Source: Nocardia yamanashiensis NBRC 100130 (GTDB lineage: Bacteria; Actinomycetota; Actinomycetes; Mycobacteriales; Mycobacteriaceae). From it: 64,000 bases of DNA. How positions within the stretch are numbered: position 1 is the stretch's first letter; each line of letters opens with the position of its first letter. This document shows positions 8,732-17,458 of this stretch, piece by piece. Both the position numbers and the translations under genes were made by a program. The stretch spans positions 1-64,000 of the forward strand of contig NZ_BDCD01000045.1 in the NCBI RefSeq assembly GCF_001613325.1, given 5' to 3'. The notes beneath the pieces were generated by a model. It had not been told where the DNA came from. It did not search any database and saw only the letters and a program-made list of their open reading frames with translations.

Positions 8732-9871
8732 TCAGCCCTGGGGTTTCAGGCCCTTGGCTGGGTCGATGAATTCGTTGGTGATGATGTCGTTGGCGGTGAG
8801 GTTGTCGGGGACCTGTTGGCCTTTGGCTCGGAGGATGGGGGTTACGGCGGCGATTACGCGGTCTACTCGGGTGGGGTCGAAGTTGCCGAGGGTGGAGTCG
8901 GGGCCGTTGCCGATGATTTTTTCGGCGAGTTGGACTCGGACGGAGTCGGTGTTGCCGGCGGCGGTGATGGGCGGGCCGTCGGGGATGGTTTGGGAGATTT
9001 TGAGGAGGGCCTGGTTGGTGGGGTCGGGGTTGGTGGCGTAGTCGATTTCGGCTTGCTGGAGGAGGGGGACGAGTTTCTGGAGGCAGGGGCGGAGGGTGGG
9101 GAGGTCGGCGGTGCGGACGGACCAGGCGTGGGGGTAGATCTCGTAGCCGGCTTGGTGGACCAGGAGGTGGGCGGTGGGTTTCTGCCAGCCCTTCACGTCG
9201 TGTTCCCAGCGGTATGGCTCGTTGGACACGTAGCCCTGCTGCATGACACGGCCGTGTTCGGCTACGAAGCGGGAGGGGGTGCCGTCGTAGGAGGCGTCGG
9301 CCTGTTCCTTCTTCACCGCGCCGGAGGCGATGAGGTAGTCCATGTAGACCTTGCCCTCGGAGTAGAGGATGGGGGCTCCGGAAGCGGCGACGTCCTGCCA
9401 GGTCTTGATATTGGGGTAGGTGGCGGGGTCCCACATGACGATCTGCGGGTTGATGTCCAGGGAGGCGAAGACGCCGGTGAGGGGGAATTTGGCCTTGGCG
9501 CGGACCTGTTCGTCGGTCGGAACCATGCCGAGGGTGATGGAGGTGTCCTGATACATCTGGGCGGGGACGGGCTGGCCACCGAGGAACGGGCCGCCCAGGC
9601 GCACTTCGACATTCACGCCGGTGTCACCGAGCGGGCCGGTGTAGGCGCCCTTCTTCACGTCCACGGTGCCGTTGGGGCCGACGAGCTGGTAGGCCGCGGC
9701 GCGCTCGGGGGTGGCGTACCAGTCGGTTTGGATGACCACGGTGGCGGGGCAGACACCGGCGAGCACGCCTTGGCCGGTGGGTTTGGGGGCGGTGGCGCCG
9801 CCTCCGCAGGCGGTGAGCAGGGTGCTGCCGGCCAGGGCGACGGCGGCGAGGACGCGTTTCTTCACGGGCAT
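8732..9871 (-). CDS. ABC importer substrate-binding lipoprotein (NitT/TauT type)
   Basis: This 379-residue protein begins with a signal peptide ending in a lipobox (STLLTACGGG, Cys at 22), so it should be anchored outside the membrane and hand its ligand to the permease. The body has the two-lobe pattern of NMT1/ThiY/SsuA-like binding proteins (for example VVIQTDWYATPERAAAYQL near the N-terminus, as in pyrimidine-precursor binding proteins). It is last in an operon with the permease and ATPase. The deaminase-like enzymes next door suggest a cyclic or amide nitrogen compound as ligand; that is inference. Confidence 0.9.
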   Translation of the reverse strand: MPVKKRVLAAVALAGSTLLTACGGGATAPKPTGQGVLAGVCPATVVIQTDWYATPERAAAYQLVGPNGTVDVKKGAYTGPLGDTGVNVEVRLGGPFLGGQPVPAQMYQDTSITLGMVPTDEQVRAKAKFPLTGVFASLDINPQIVMWDPATYPNIKTWQDVAASGAPILYSEGKVYMDYLIASGAVKKEQADASYDGTPSRFVAEHGRVMQQGYVSNEPYRWEHDVKGWQKPTAHLLVHQAGYEIYPHAWSVRTADLPTLRPCLQKLVPLLQQAEIDYATNPDPTNQALLKISQTIPDGPPITAAGNTDSVRVQLAEKIIGNGPDSTLGNFDPTRVDRVIAAVTPILRAKGQQVPDNLTANDIITNEFIDPAKGLKPQG

Positions 9872-9905
9872 TCCTTGGGTTCTTGCGAGGGTGAAACCGG
9901 GGTGG

Positions 9906-10844
9906 TCAGGCGCGTTTGCCGTGGGCGCGGTCGACGCGGGCGGCGAGGAAGTCGAAGAGCCAGAACAGGATCAGGCCGACCAGGGAGGACAGCAGCAGGG
10001 CGGTGAGGAGTTCCTCGGTGGCCAGCCGCTGCCGGTAGACGTCGATCATGCGGCCGATACCGGGTTCGCCCTGGCGGAAGAAGAAGTCGGCCACGATCGA
10101 GCCGATGATGGCCATCCCGCCGGAGATCTTGAAACCGGAGATCATGGCCGGCAGCGCCGCGGGCAGTTGCAGTTTCAGCAGGCGCTGCCACCGGCTGGCC
10201 TTGTGCAGGGTGAACAGGTCGTGTTCGGCCGCCTGCACCGATTTCAGCCCGAACAAAGTGTTGGTGATGACGGGAAACAGCGACACCATGACGCAGACGA
10301 TGACCCGGCTGCCGAATTCGTAGCCGAACCAGAACCCGAACAGCGGCACCACCGCCAGCACCGGGATCGTCTGCAGCACAACGGCATACGGGTAGAGCGA
10401 ATATTCCGCCCAGCGCGCCTGACTCATGATCACCGCGAACCCGACGCCCAGCACGATGGCAATGGCCAAGCCGGTGAGCGCGATCTGCACGGTGGACCCG
10501 AGCGCGGTGAAGATCTCGGCGCGGGTGGCCGCATCGAGCAGCCCCTTGGAGATCACCGATTCCGGTGGCGGCAGCAGGAACCGGGATTCGGCCGGGATGA
10601 CGTAGTGGCTGGCGATACTCCACGCCGCCAGCACGAGCACGAACACCGCGATCGGCGCGAAGATCCGGACGGGACTGATCGCGAAGGGCCACGCCGGAAT
10701 TCGCCGGCCGCTCCCCGAATCCACTCCCCCGGACGCCGCACTGCCGGCAGCACCGGGTGACACAGCAGCGCCCCCGCCCGCCAGGTCATCCGCCGCTTTC
10801 CGGTCCCGCCCACGCCGAGCCGCCCCGATTGCCACGAAGGTCAT
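9906..10844 (-). CDS. ABC importer permease (NitT/TauT type)
   Basis: An inner-membrane permease of 312 residues with about six hydrophobic helices and the EAA-type loop (LFTLHKASRWQRLLKLQLPAALP) that contacts the ATPase. The first ~55 residues are a hydrophilic Gly/Ala-rich extension, longer than usual for the family; a later start is possible, but the ATG at 10844 overlaps the ATPase stop by four bases (ATGA), which supports it and points to translational coupling. The short 34-base gap to the binding-protein gene continues the operon. Confidence 0.9.
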   Translation of the reverse strand: MTFVAIGAARRGRDRKAADDLAGGGAAVSPGAAGSAASGGVDSGSGRRIPAWPFAISPVRIFAPIAVFVLVLAAWSIASHYVIPAESRFLLPPPESVISKGLLDAATRAEIFTALGSTVQIALTGLAIAIVLGVGFAVIMSQARWAEYSLYPYAVVLQTIPVLAVVPLFGFWFGYEFGSRVIVCVMVSLFPVITNTLFGLKSVQAAEHDLFTLHKASRWQRLLKLQLPAALPAMISGFKISGGMAIIGSIVADFFFRQGEPGIGRMIDVYRQRLATEELLTALLLSSLVGLILFWLFDFLAARVDRAHGKRA

Positions 10845-11683
10845 GCCGCCAGCCCTTCCGCCGCGACGGTACCGCGTTCGGCCTCGTGCAGAGCCGCTGA
10901 CACCTCGGCCGCGATCGCCCCGAACTCCGGCGTGTACCGCACTTCGGGCGTGCGCGGAAAATCCAGCGGCACAGTGATATCCGCCGCCACCCGCCCCGGC
11001 CGCCCGGTCAGCACCACCACCCGCGTGGACATGAACACCGCTTCGGCCACCGAATGCGTGACGAACACCCCGGTGAACCCGGAGCGCCGATACAACCCGC
11101 TCACTTCCTCGTTGAGCCGCTGCCGCGTGATCTCGTCCAGCGCACCGAACGGCTCATCGAAAAGGAACAGCTCCGGCGCCCCGGTGAGCGCCCGCGCGAT
11201 CGAGGCCCGCATCCGCATCCCGCCGGAAAGCTGTGCGGGCTTGTGGTTTTCGAACCCGGCCAGCCCCACCCGCTCCAGCGCCTCCCGCGCCGCGGCCCGC
11301 CGGGCACCCTTGTCCACCCCCGCGAGTTCCGCGGGCAGCTCGACATTGCGCAGCAGCGTCCGCCACGGCAGCAAGGTCGCCTCCTGGAACACGTACCCGA
11401 GTTTCCCGCTCGCGACCCGCACGCTCCCGGCCGTCGGCTGCTCGAATCCGGCCGCCAGGCGCAGCAGCGTCGACTTCCCGCACCCCGACGGTCCGACCAG
11501 CGAAACGAATTCCCCTGCCCCGATGGCGATATCGATCCCGTCCAGGGCCTGCGTGCCGTTCTCGAAGGTCAGCGACAACTGCTGAAAAGCCAGAGCCGGG
11601 CCGGTGTATACATTGCCGTCGGCGGCATCCGTATCTCCGGCCCGGCCCCGGCCGGTGCGGTGTTCTGAAGCGCTGGTGCTCAT
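10841..11683 (-). CDS. ABC importer ATP-binding protein (NitT/TauT type)
   Basis: The cytoplasmic ATPase of the importer. It shows Walker A GPSGCGKST, the Q-loop in YVFQEATLLPW, the signature LSGGMRMR, Walker B LFLFDEPFG, and the H-loop in VFVTHSVAEA. FQEATLLPWRT and VLTGRPGR are typical of the SsuB/TauB/ThiZ branch. The ATG at 11683 is the first gene of the three-gene operon. A GTATAC site shared with neighbouring promoters lies about 60 bases upstream, so the operon is probably in the local GntR regulon. Confidence 0.93.
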   Translation of the reverse strand: MSTSASEHRTGRGRAGDTDAADGNVYTGPALAFQQLSLTFENGTQALDGIDIAIGAGEFVSLVGPSGCGKSTLLRLAAGFEQPTAGSVRVASGKLGYVFQEATLLPWRTLLRNVELPAELAGVDKGARRAAAREALERVGLAGFENHKPAQLSGGMRMRASIARALTGAPELFLFDEPFGALDEITRQRLNEEVSGLYRRSGFTGVFVTHSVAEAVFMSTRVVVLTGRPGRVAADITVPLDFPRTPEVRYTPEFGAIAAEVSAALHEAERGTVAAEGLAA

Positions 11684-11743
11684 ACCTCACAGTTCTATCG
11701 GCGGATCATTGCCGATCGCGGTCCGCACGATTACACCCCTGTT

Positions 11744-11753
11744 TCGTATACGA
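11744..11753. promoter_or_regulatory. GntR-type site upstream of the ABC operon
   Basis: TCGTATACGA is a 10-bp palindrome of the form T-n-GT-nn-AC-n-A. The same core recurs upstream of the TauE gene, the GntR gene and the second amidohydrolase. It lies 60 bases before the ATPase start and just past the stop of the first amidohydrolase. Confidence 0.55.
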
Positions 11754-12953
11754 TCAAGCGGCAGTGAGGATTCCGCCACGCGCCACGATCCGCCCGCGCT
11801 TGACCACCAGGCCGCGCGGCGGCACGGACACCACCGCCGCGGCCGGCGCTTCGGCATCGACGGTGAACAGATCGGCCGCCGCACCCACCGTGAGCCCGTA
11901 ATCCGTGAGACCGAGAACCTTTGCCCCGCCGTAGGTTCCGGCGGTCAGGGCGAGTTCGATCTCCGGATCGGCCACCAGGCGATCCCGGAACGCCACGGTC
12001 ATGATCCGGCGCAGCATGTCCCCGTCCCCGTACGGCGTCCACAGATCGCGAATCCCGTCATTGCCCAGCGCCAGCATCGCGCCCGCCTCGTGCATGGTGC
12101 GCACCGGCACCACGGGCGCGTCCCCGACCGCGCAGGTGACCATCGAAACCCCGGCCTCGGCAAGGCTTTCCGCGACCCGCCGCTGCTCGTCCGGCGCCAG
12201 CTCCCCCATGGCGTAGGCGTGACTGATGGTCACCCGCCCCGCCAATCCGGTAGCCCGCGTGCGCTCGATGATGAGCCCGTACTGCCAGGCCCCGAGCGCA
12301 CCCCGATCGTGCAGGTGGATATCGATCCGCGCCCCGTACTTCTCCGCCAGCCCGAAGATCAGGTCGAGCTGCCCGGTCGGATCCTGGTCGTACCCCGCCG
12401 GATCCAGCCCGCCGATCACCTCCACCCCGTCGGCCAGCGCGGCTTCCAAAAGCTTCCCGGTTCCAGGCCGATTCATCAGCCCGCCCTGCGGAAATGCCAC
12501 CAACTGCACGTCCACCCGGTCCCGATGCCGTTCCGCCGCCGCGCGCACCGCATCCACACCCCGCAACCCCACCTCGGGATCGATGTCGATATGGCTGCGC
12601 ACATACGCGGTACCCCCGGAAACCATGGCCCCCAACAGGTTCGCGGCATAGTCGGCGTTCGGCAGCCCGAGTTCCTCGCGCCGCCCCTCCCCGTTGGCGA
12701 TCCGCCCCGACAGGGTCCGCCCGCCGGAGTTCGGCACCCACGGCCCGCCGTACATGGTCTTGTCCAGGTGACAGTGCGAGTCCACCAGCCCCGGAAACAC
12801 CAGCGCCCCGGCCAGTTCGACGATGTCGGCGGCGGGCGCGGTGAGCCCGGCCCCGACCGCCGCGATGCGCCCGTCGCGAATCAGGATATCGGCGGATTCC
12901 ACCGGCGCCCCGGGCGTCCAGGGCCGTCCGCCGCGCAACAGCAGATCGTTCAC
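11754..12953 (-). CDS. Cytosine-deaminase-like amidohydrolase
   Basis: A metal-dependent hydrolase (399 aa) of the CodA/AtzC branch, expected to deaminate or hydrolyse a cyclic C-N bond. Metal and catalytic positions seen are the HxH of DSHCHLD, the His of DIHLHDRG, the His of TISHAYAMG, and the Asp of LGNDGIRDLWTPYG. Compared with E. coli CodA, the catalytic Glu after the third His appears replaced (HLHD instead of HCDE), so the substrate probably is not cytosine. The GTG at 12953, after GAAAGG, is the start; the frame continues upstream but only antisense or into the TauE gene. It is co-directional with TauE upstream. Confidence 0.88.
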   Translation of the reverse strand: MNDLLLRGGRPWTPGAPVESADILIRDGRIAAVGAGLTAPAADIVELAGALVFPGLVDSHCHLDKTMYGGPWVPNSGGRTLSGRIANGEGRREELGLPNADYAANLLGAMVSGGTAYVRSHIDIDPEVGLRGVDAVRAAAERHRDRVDVQLVAFPQGGLMNRPGTGKLLEAALADGVEVIGGLDPAGYDQDPTGQLDLIFGLAEKYGARIDIHLHDRGALGAWQYGLIIERTRATGLAGRVTISHAYAMGELAPDEQRRVAESLAEAGVSMVTCAVGDAPVVPVRTMHEAGAMLALGNDGIRDLWTPYGDGDMLRRIMTVAFRDRLVADPEIELALTAGTYGGAKVLGLTDYGLTVGAAADLFTVDAEAPAAAVVSVPPRGLVVKRGRIVARGGILTAA

Positions 12954-12985
12954 AGCATTGCCTTTCGTAGTGGGAGAACGTCGAA

Positions 12986-13729
12986 TCAGGTGAGCAGCAT
13001 GGCGGTTCCGGCCCCGACGCCGAACACGATCACGACCGCGCGGAACGCGCCCGGCCGCAGGCGATCGGCGATCTTGGCCCCGGCGACCCCGCCGAGCAGG
13101 CAGGCGGGCGCGAGCACCAGCACGGCCGTCCACTGCACCGGCCCGAACAGCGCCACCGCGATCATGGCCGTCGTCGACACCGTCAGGGTGAGCACGCTTT
13201 TCAGCCCGTTGAGCATGGTCACCGACGCGTCGATGCCCAGCGCCAGCGCGGTGAGCAGCACGATCCCCATGCCGCCGTTGAAGTACGCGCCGTACATCGC
13301 CCCCAGGAACACCCCGAGGAACAGCAGCGTCCGCGAATCACCGCGCCGCGCCGCCAGTTTCCTCGACAGCACCGGCTGGGCCGCGAACAGCGCGGTGGCG
13401 GACAGAACGAGATAGGGCACCAGCGCCGCGAACACCTTGGGCGGCGCGGCCAGCAGCGCGATCACCCCGCCGCCGGCCCCGGCGACCCCGGTCAGCACCA
13501 ATTGCGGTAGCAGCGCCCGATGTTCGTCGAGCCGTTTGCGCAGCGCCGCCGCGCCGCCGAGATAGCCCGGCCACACCGAGACCGAATTGGTGACCGTCGC
13601 GGTGACCGGCGGTAATCCGGTGGCCAGCAGCGCGGGAAAGGAGAGCAGACTGCCACCACCGGCGATGGCATTGCAGACGCCCGCCCCGAAACCGGCGACG
13701 AGCAGCAGCACAAGATGCGCGGGATCCAT
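12986..13729 (-). CDS. TauE/SafE family membrane exporter or permease
   Basis: A 247-residue membrane protein with about eight hydrophobic segments. It has the family start pattern VAGFGAGVCNAIAGGGSLLSFPALLATGLPP and its second-half counterpart LGGVAGAKIADRL. TSUP proteins move anions such as sulfite, sulfoacetate or organic acids. It is 32 bases upstream of the first amidohydrolase and so in its operon, and it might export a product of the pathway. A TCGTATACAAA site about 28 bases upstream suggests control by the divergent GntR regulator. Confidence 0.9.
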   Translation of the reverse strand: MDPAHLVLLLVAGFGAGVCNAIAGGGSLLSFPALLATGLPPVTATVTNSVSVWPGYLGGAAALRKRLDEHRALLPQLVLTGVAGAGGGVIALLAAPPKVFAALVPYLVLSATALFAAQPVLSRKLAARRGDSRTLLFLGVFLGAMYGAYFNGGMGIVLLTALALGIDASVTMLNGLKSVLTLTVSTTAMIAVALFGPVQWTAVLVLAPACLLGGVAGAKIADRLRPGAFRAVVIVFGVGAGTAMLLT

Positions 13730-13756
13730 GAAATCCTTCCGGACAGAATGGCCGCA

Positions 13757-13767
13757 TCGTATACAAA
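13757..13767. promoter_or_regulatory. GntR-type site upstream of the TauE-amidohydrolase operon
   Basis: TCGTATACAAA, the same 11 bases as before the second amidohydrolase, lies about 28 bases upstream of the TauE start on the minus strand. In this position bound regulator would block transcription. Confidence 0.6.
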
Positions 13768-13920
13768 CGCGGTGCTCCCGGCGAGCCGAGCGGGAACCCG
13801 GTGGTCAGCCCCGCACGGTTCGGAGCCGCAAGTTACGCAACGGTTTCCGATCGCCCGCACTGTGACCGCCCGCACGCCGCAGCCGATTTGCGGCATCGCA
13901 CCGGGCGGCCCCACGATGGA

Positions 13921-13930
13921 TCGTATGCAA
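13921..13930. promoter_or_regulatory. Weaker GntR-type site before the GntR gene
   Basis: TCGTATGCAA differs from the other sites by one base in the GTATAC core and lies 30 bases before the GntR start codon, a position suited to autoregulation. Confidence 0.45.
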
Positions 13931-13959
13931 CCCTCCGCCCGCATTGCGACGAGCCCGCG

Positions 13960-14604
13960 ATGAGCGACACCGTCCGCCGCATGACCCCGCAGCAGCTGTG
14001 CCGCGCCATTCGCGACGACATCGTCCGGGGTGTGTTCACGCCCGGTCAGCGCCTGACCGAGGAGTCCCTGGCGGAGAGCTACGGCGTCTCCCGGGTGCCG
14101 GTGCGCGAAGCGCTGCGCACCTTGGAGGCCGAGGGTTTCGCCTCGTCACGCCCCTATGCCGGGGTGTTCGTGGCGGAGCTGACCGAGGACGAGGCCGCCG
14201 ATCTGCTGGAGATCCGGGCCCGACTGGAACCGCTGTGCGCCTCCCGCGCCGCGGTGCGCCGCACCCCCGAGCAGCTGGGCCGGCTCAAGGAGCTGACCGC
14301 GCTCGGCCAGGACGCCGTGCGCTCGGGCCGGCTCGACGAATTGACCCGGCTCAACAGCCGTTTCCACGAGGTGCTGGCCGAAGCCTCCGGCAGCACCCTG
14401 CTGGCGCAGCTCATCACCCAGCTGAGCTGGAAGATCGCCTGGGTGTACGCGGTCGAGCTGCCGCGCCGGGCCGGGGATTCCTGGCGCGAGCACGAGGAGA
14501 TCTGCGCCGCACTGGAAGCCGGGGATCCGGATCGGGCGGCGGCGGTGGTGGCCGAGCACATCGCGCACGCCACCTACGCCTATCGCCGCCGGGAGCGTTC
14601 GTAA
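13960..14604 (+). CDS. GntR family regulator with FCD sensor domain
   Basis: The protein (214 aa) has a GntR winged helix at the N-terminus (AIRDDIVRGVFTPGQRLTEESLAESYGVSRVPVREALRTLEAEGF) and an all-helical FCD domain with the expected metal/ligand positions (LEIRARLEPL, RFHEVL, REHEEICAALEAGD, VVAEHIAHA). Such proteins sense small acids. I start at ATG 13960 (MSDTVRR); a longer frame reaching 13801 would read through a probable operator. It sits between two catabolic transcription units whose promoters share TCGTATAC sites, so it is the likely local repressor. Confidence 0.92.
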   Translation: MSDTVRRMTPQQLCRAIRDDIVRGVFTPGQRLTEESLAESYGVSRVPVREALRTLEAEGFASSRPYAGVFVAELTEDEAADLLEIRARLEPLCASRAAVRRTPEQLGRLKELTALGQDAVRSGRLDELTRLNSRFHEVLAEASGSTLLAQLITQLSWKIAWVYAVELPRRAGDSWREHEEICAALEAGDPDRAAAVVAEHIAHATYAYRRRERS

Positions 14605-14645
14605 CATCGGCGCAGCAATTCGCCTGCCGCACGGAAACATTCGGG

Positions 14646-14656
14646 TCGTATACAAA
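14646..14656. promoter_or_regulatory. GntR-type site before the second amidohydrolase
   Basis: TCGTATACAAA lies 33 bases before the start of the second amidohydrolase gene, in the 84-base gap after the GntR gene, and is identical over 11 bases to the site upstream of TauE. Confidence 0.6.
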
Positions 14657-14688
14657 TCGGGTAGCGATCGGGGTTTCAGGAGGCGGGT

Positions 14689-15945
14689 ATGGTGGATCTG
14701 GTCTTGCGGCGCGCGCGCATCGACGATGCGGCCGCACCGGTGGATATCGCGGTCGCGGGCGGTGTGATCACCGAGATCGGGCCGGAGCTGCCGAGCCCGG
14801 GGATCGACGAAATCGACTGCGCGGGACGGGTGGTCATCCCCGGGTTGATCGAATCGCACCTGCACCTGGACAAGGCGCTGCTGGACGACGAGCGCCCGAA
14901 CCGCGACGGGACGCTGGCCGGGGCCATCTCCGTCACCGCGGAGCTCAAACGCGGATTCACCGTCGCGTCCATCCGCGACCGCGCCCGCCGGGTCCTGGAT
15001 CTGGCGATCGGCAACGGCACCAGCGTGATTCGCGCCCACCCCGACGTGGATCCCATCGTCGGCCTGCGCGGTGTCGAAGCGCTCCTGGAACTGCGCGAGG
15101 AGTATCGCGGCCGCCTGGACCTGCAGATCGTGGCCTTCCCGCAGGAGGGCATCATCCAAGCGCCCGGAACCCTGGACCTGCTGCGCGAGAGCCTGATGCG
15201 CGGGGCGGACGTGCTCGGCGGCTGCTCCTACAACGAGCGCGACGTCGCCGACTGCCGCCGCCATATCGATCAGATCTTCGATCTGGCAGCCGAATTCGAT
15301 GTCCCCCTCGATATCCACGCCGATTTCGCCGACGACGCCACCGACCCGCGCTTCGCCATGGCGGACTACATCGCCGAGGTCACCGAACGCACCGGCCGGC
15401 AGGGCCGGGTGACCCTGGGTCACATGACATCACTGGCCGGACAGGACCCGGCACGACGCGCCGCGACCCTGACGCGCCTGGCGGCGGCCGGCATCGCCGT
15501 GGTGCCGCTCCCCGCCACCGATATGCATCTGGGCGGCCGCGCCGACACCGCCAATATCCGCCGCGGCATCGCCCCCGTACGGGAACTGTGGGCGGCGGGC
15601 ATCACCACCGCCTATTCCTCCAACAACATTCGCAATGCCTTCACCCCCTACGGCAATGCGGACCTCCTCGACATCGGCCTGTTCCTGGCCCAGACCTGCC
15701 ACCTTTCCGGCCCCGAGGACCTGGGCAGAGTGCTCGCCATGGCCACCACGGGCGCTGCCCGCGTCATCGGCCTGGACCGTTACGGCCTGCACCCGGGCGC
15801 GCCCGCCGACCTGGTCGTGCTCTCCTGCCATCGCCTCTCCGACGTCCTGCTGGACCGCCCCGACCGCTGCTACGTCCTCAAAGCCGGCCGGATCGTGGCC
15901 CGCACCACCCGCATCCGCGAACTGCTGCCCGCCGTCCCGGCCTGA
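14689..15945 (+). CDS. Cytosine-deaminase-like amidohydrolase, altered metal site
   Basis: A second CodA-like hydrolase (418 aa), related to the one at 11754. It keeps the HxH of ESHLHLDK, the His of DIHADF and the His of LGHMTS, and the motif LQIVAFPQEGI known from CodA. The position of the metal-binding Asp (GHDD in CodA) reads SSNNIRNAFTPYG, so Asp is Asn, and the catalytic Glu position is Phe. It is therefore not a cytosine deaminase in the strict sense; related AtzC-like enzymes vary here too. GGAGG before ATG 14689 supports the start. A shared GTATAC site suggests regulation with the TauE-amidohydrolase operon. Confidence 0.87.
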   Translation: MVDLVLRRARIDDAAAPVDIAVAGGVITEIGPELPSPGIDEIDCAGRVVIPGLIESHLHLDKALLDDERPNRDGTLAGAISVTAELKRGFTVASIRDRARRVLDLAIGNGTSVIRAHPDVDPIVGLRGVEALLELREEYRGRLDLQIVAFPQEGIIQAPGTLDLLRESLMRGADVLGGCSYNERDVADCRRHIDQIFDLAAEFDVPLDIHADFADDATDPRFAMADYIAEVTERTGRQGRVTLGHMTSLAGQDPARRAATLTRLAAAGIAVVPLPATDMHLGGRADTANIRRGIAPVRELWAAGITTAYSSNNIRNAFTPYGNADLLDIGLFLAQTCHLSGPEDLGRVLAMATTGAARVIGLDRYGLHPGAPADLVVLSCHRLSDVLLDRPDRCYVLKAGRIVARTTRIRELLPAVPA

Positions 15946-16017
15946 CGGCCGCGAACCACCACCGCCGCACCCGCGTACTCCTTATGGTCGAGTGACCTTC
16001 TCGCCCCAGGAGCCCCG

Positions 16018-17415
16018 ATGTCCCTCACCCCGGAAGAAGCCGTCGTCACCCTGTTCGAGCGCACCGCCGCGACCGTTCCCGCCTATCGCGCCTTCCTCGC
16101 CGAACACGGCGTCGATCCGGCCGCGGTCACCACGTTCGCGGATTTCGCCAAGCTCCCCCTCGTGGACAAACCCGGCTACCTGCGCCGGCATCCGCTCGCC
16201 GACCTGTGCCGCGACGGCCGGCTGGGCGATATCGTGGCCGTCTCCTCCGGTTCCACCGGCGAACCCACCCCGTGGCCGCGTTCGCTCGCCGACGAACGCC
16301 GCACCGCCGCCCGCTTCGAGCAGATCTTCCGCGATGCCTTCCACGCGGGCGAACGCGCCACCCTGGCGGTGGTGTGCTTCGCGCTGGGCACCTGGGTGGG
16401 CGGCCTGTACACCATCGGCTGCGTGCGCGATCTGGCCGAGCGCGGATACCCGGTGACGGTGGTCGCGCCGGGCAATGACAAGCGGGAGATCCTGCGGGTA
16501 TTGCCCACCCTGGCACCGTATTTCGAGCAGGTGGTGTTGCTCGGCTATCCGCCGTTCCTGAAGGACGTCATCGATACCGGCCGTGCCGAAGGCGTCCCGT
16601 GGGCGGACTATCGCATCAAACTGGTCACCGCGGGCGAGGTGTTCAGCGAGGAATGGCGCACGCTGGTGGCGCGGCGGGCCGGAAACATCTCCCCCGGCAC
16701 CGATATCGCCTCCCTGTACGGCACGGCCGACGGCGGCGTGCTCGCCAATGAGACGCCGCTATCAGTGGAGATCCGCCGGTACCTGGCCGCGCAGCCGGCC
16801 GTGGCGCGGGAGCTGTTCGGTGAATCCCGCCTGCCGACGCTGGCCCAATACGACCCGTACCACCGCTTCTTCGAAACCGAGGGCGGGACGCTGGTGGTGT
16901 CCGCAGACGGCGGAATCCCCCTGGTGCGCTACCACATCGCCGATGAGGGCGGCTTGTTCACACACACCGAACTCCTCGATTTCCTGCGCGGCCACGGTTT
17001 CACGCCCACCACCGCCCAGCCCGAGCAGCCATTCGTCTACGTCTTCGGCCGCAGTCATTTCACCGTGTCGTTCTACGGAGCGAACGTCTACCCGGAAAAC
17101 ATCGCCGTCGGCCTGGAGCAGCCAGGCATCAGCGACCACGTAACCGGCAAATTCGTACTGGAAGCAGCAGCCGACGCGGACGAAGACCGCTACCTGCTCC
17201 TCACCGTCGAACTAGCGCCCGCCGCAACCCCGCCCGAGCACCTAGCCGACCACATCTCACACTCGGTCCAATCCGAACTATGCCGCCTCAACAGCGAATT
17301 CGCCCACTACGTACCCGCCCCGCGCCGTCACCCCCGCGTGGTGCTACTGCCCCACGCCGACCCCGCCTACTTCCCACCGGGCGTCAAACACCGCTACACC
17401 CGCGCCGCCGACTGA
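16018..17415 (+). CDS. PaaK-like AMP-dependent ligase
   Basis: A 465-residue protein of the phenylacetate-CoA ligase/adenylation family, expected to activate a carboxylic acid with ATP as an acyl-adenylate and often pass it to CoA. It has the nucleotide loop SSGSTGEPT, the middle motif YGTADGG, and a C-terminal small domain with VYVFGRSHFTVSFYGANVYPENI. AGGAG before ATG 16018 fits. It follows the second amidohydrolase by 72 bases in the same direction. The last ~135 bases and an internal stretch recur as a decayed copy at 18.5 kb. The substrate is unknown. Confidence 0.85.
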   Translation: MSLTPEEAVVTLFERTAATVPAYRAFLAEHGVDPAAVTTFADFAKLPLVDKPGYLRRHPLADLCRDGRLGDIVAVSSGSTGEPTPWPRSLADERRTAARFEQIFRDAFHAGERATLAVVCFALGTWVGGLYTIGCVRDLAERGYPVTVVAPGNDKREILRVLPTLAPYFEQVVLLGYPPFLKDVIDTGRAEGVPWADYRIKLVTAGEVFSEEWRTLVARRAGNISPGTDIASLYGTADGGVLANETPLSVEIRRYLAAQPAVARELFGESRLPTLAQYDPYHRFFETEGGTLVVSADGGIPLVRYHIADEGGLFTHTELLDFLRGHGFTPTTAQPEQPFVYVFGRSHFTVSFYGANVYPENIAVGLEQPGISDHVTGKFVLEAAADADEDRYLLLTVELAPAATPPEHLADHISHSVQSELCRLNSEFAHYVPAPRRHPRVVLLPHADPAYFPPGVKHRYTRAAD

Positions 17416-17458
17416 CCCGCGCCGAACAACGATCGGCGTGCCGCCGCGATCCCGTCCT

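Noticed and set aside
11604..13415. 603-residue plus-strand frame over the amidohydrolase and TauE genes
   Set aside because: It crosses two genes with clear family features on the other strand and has Arg/Pro/His-rich shadow composition.
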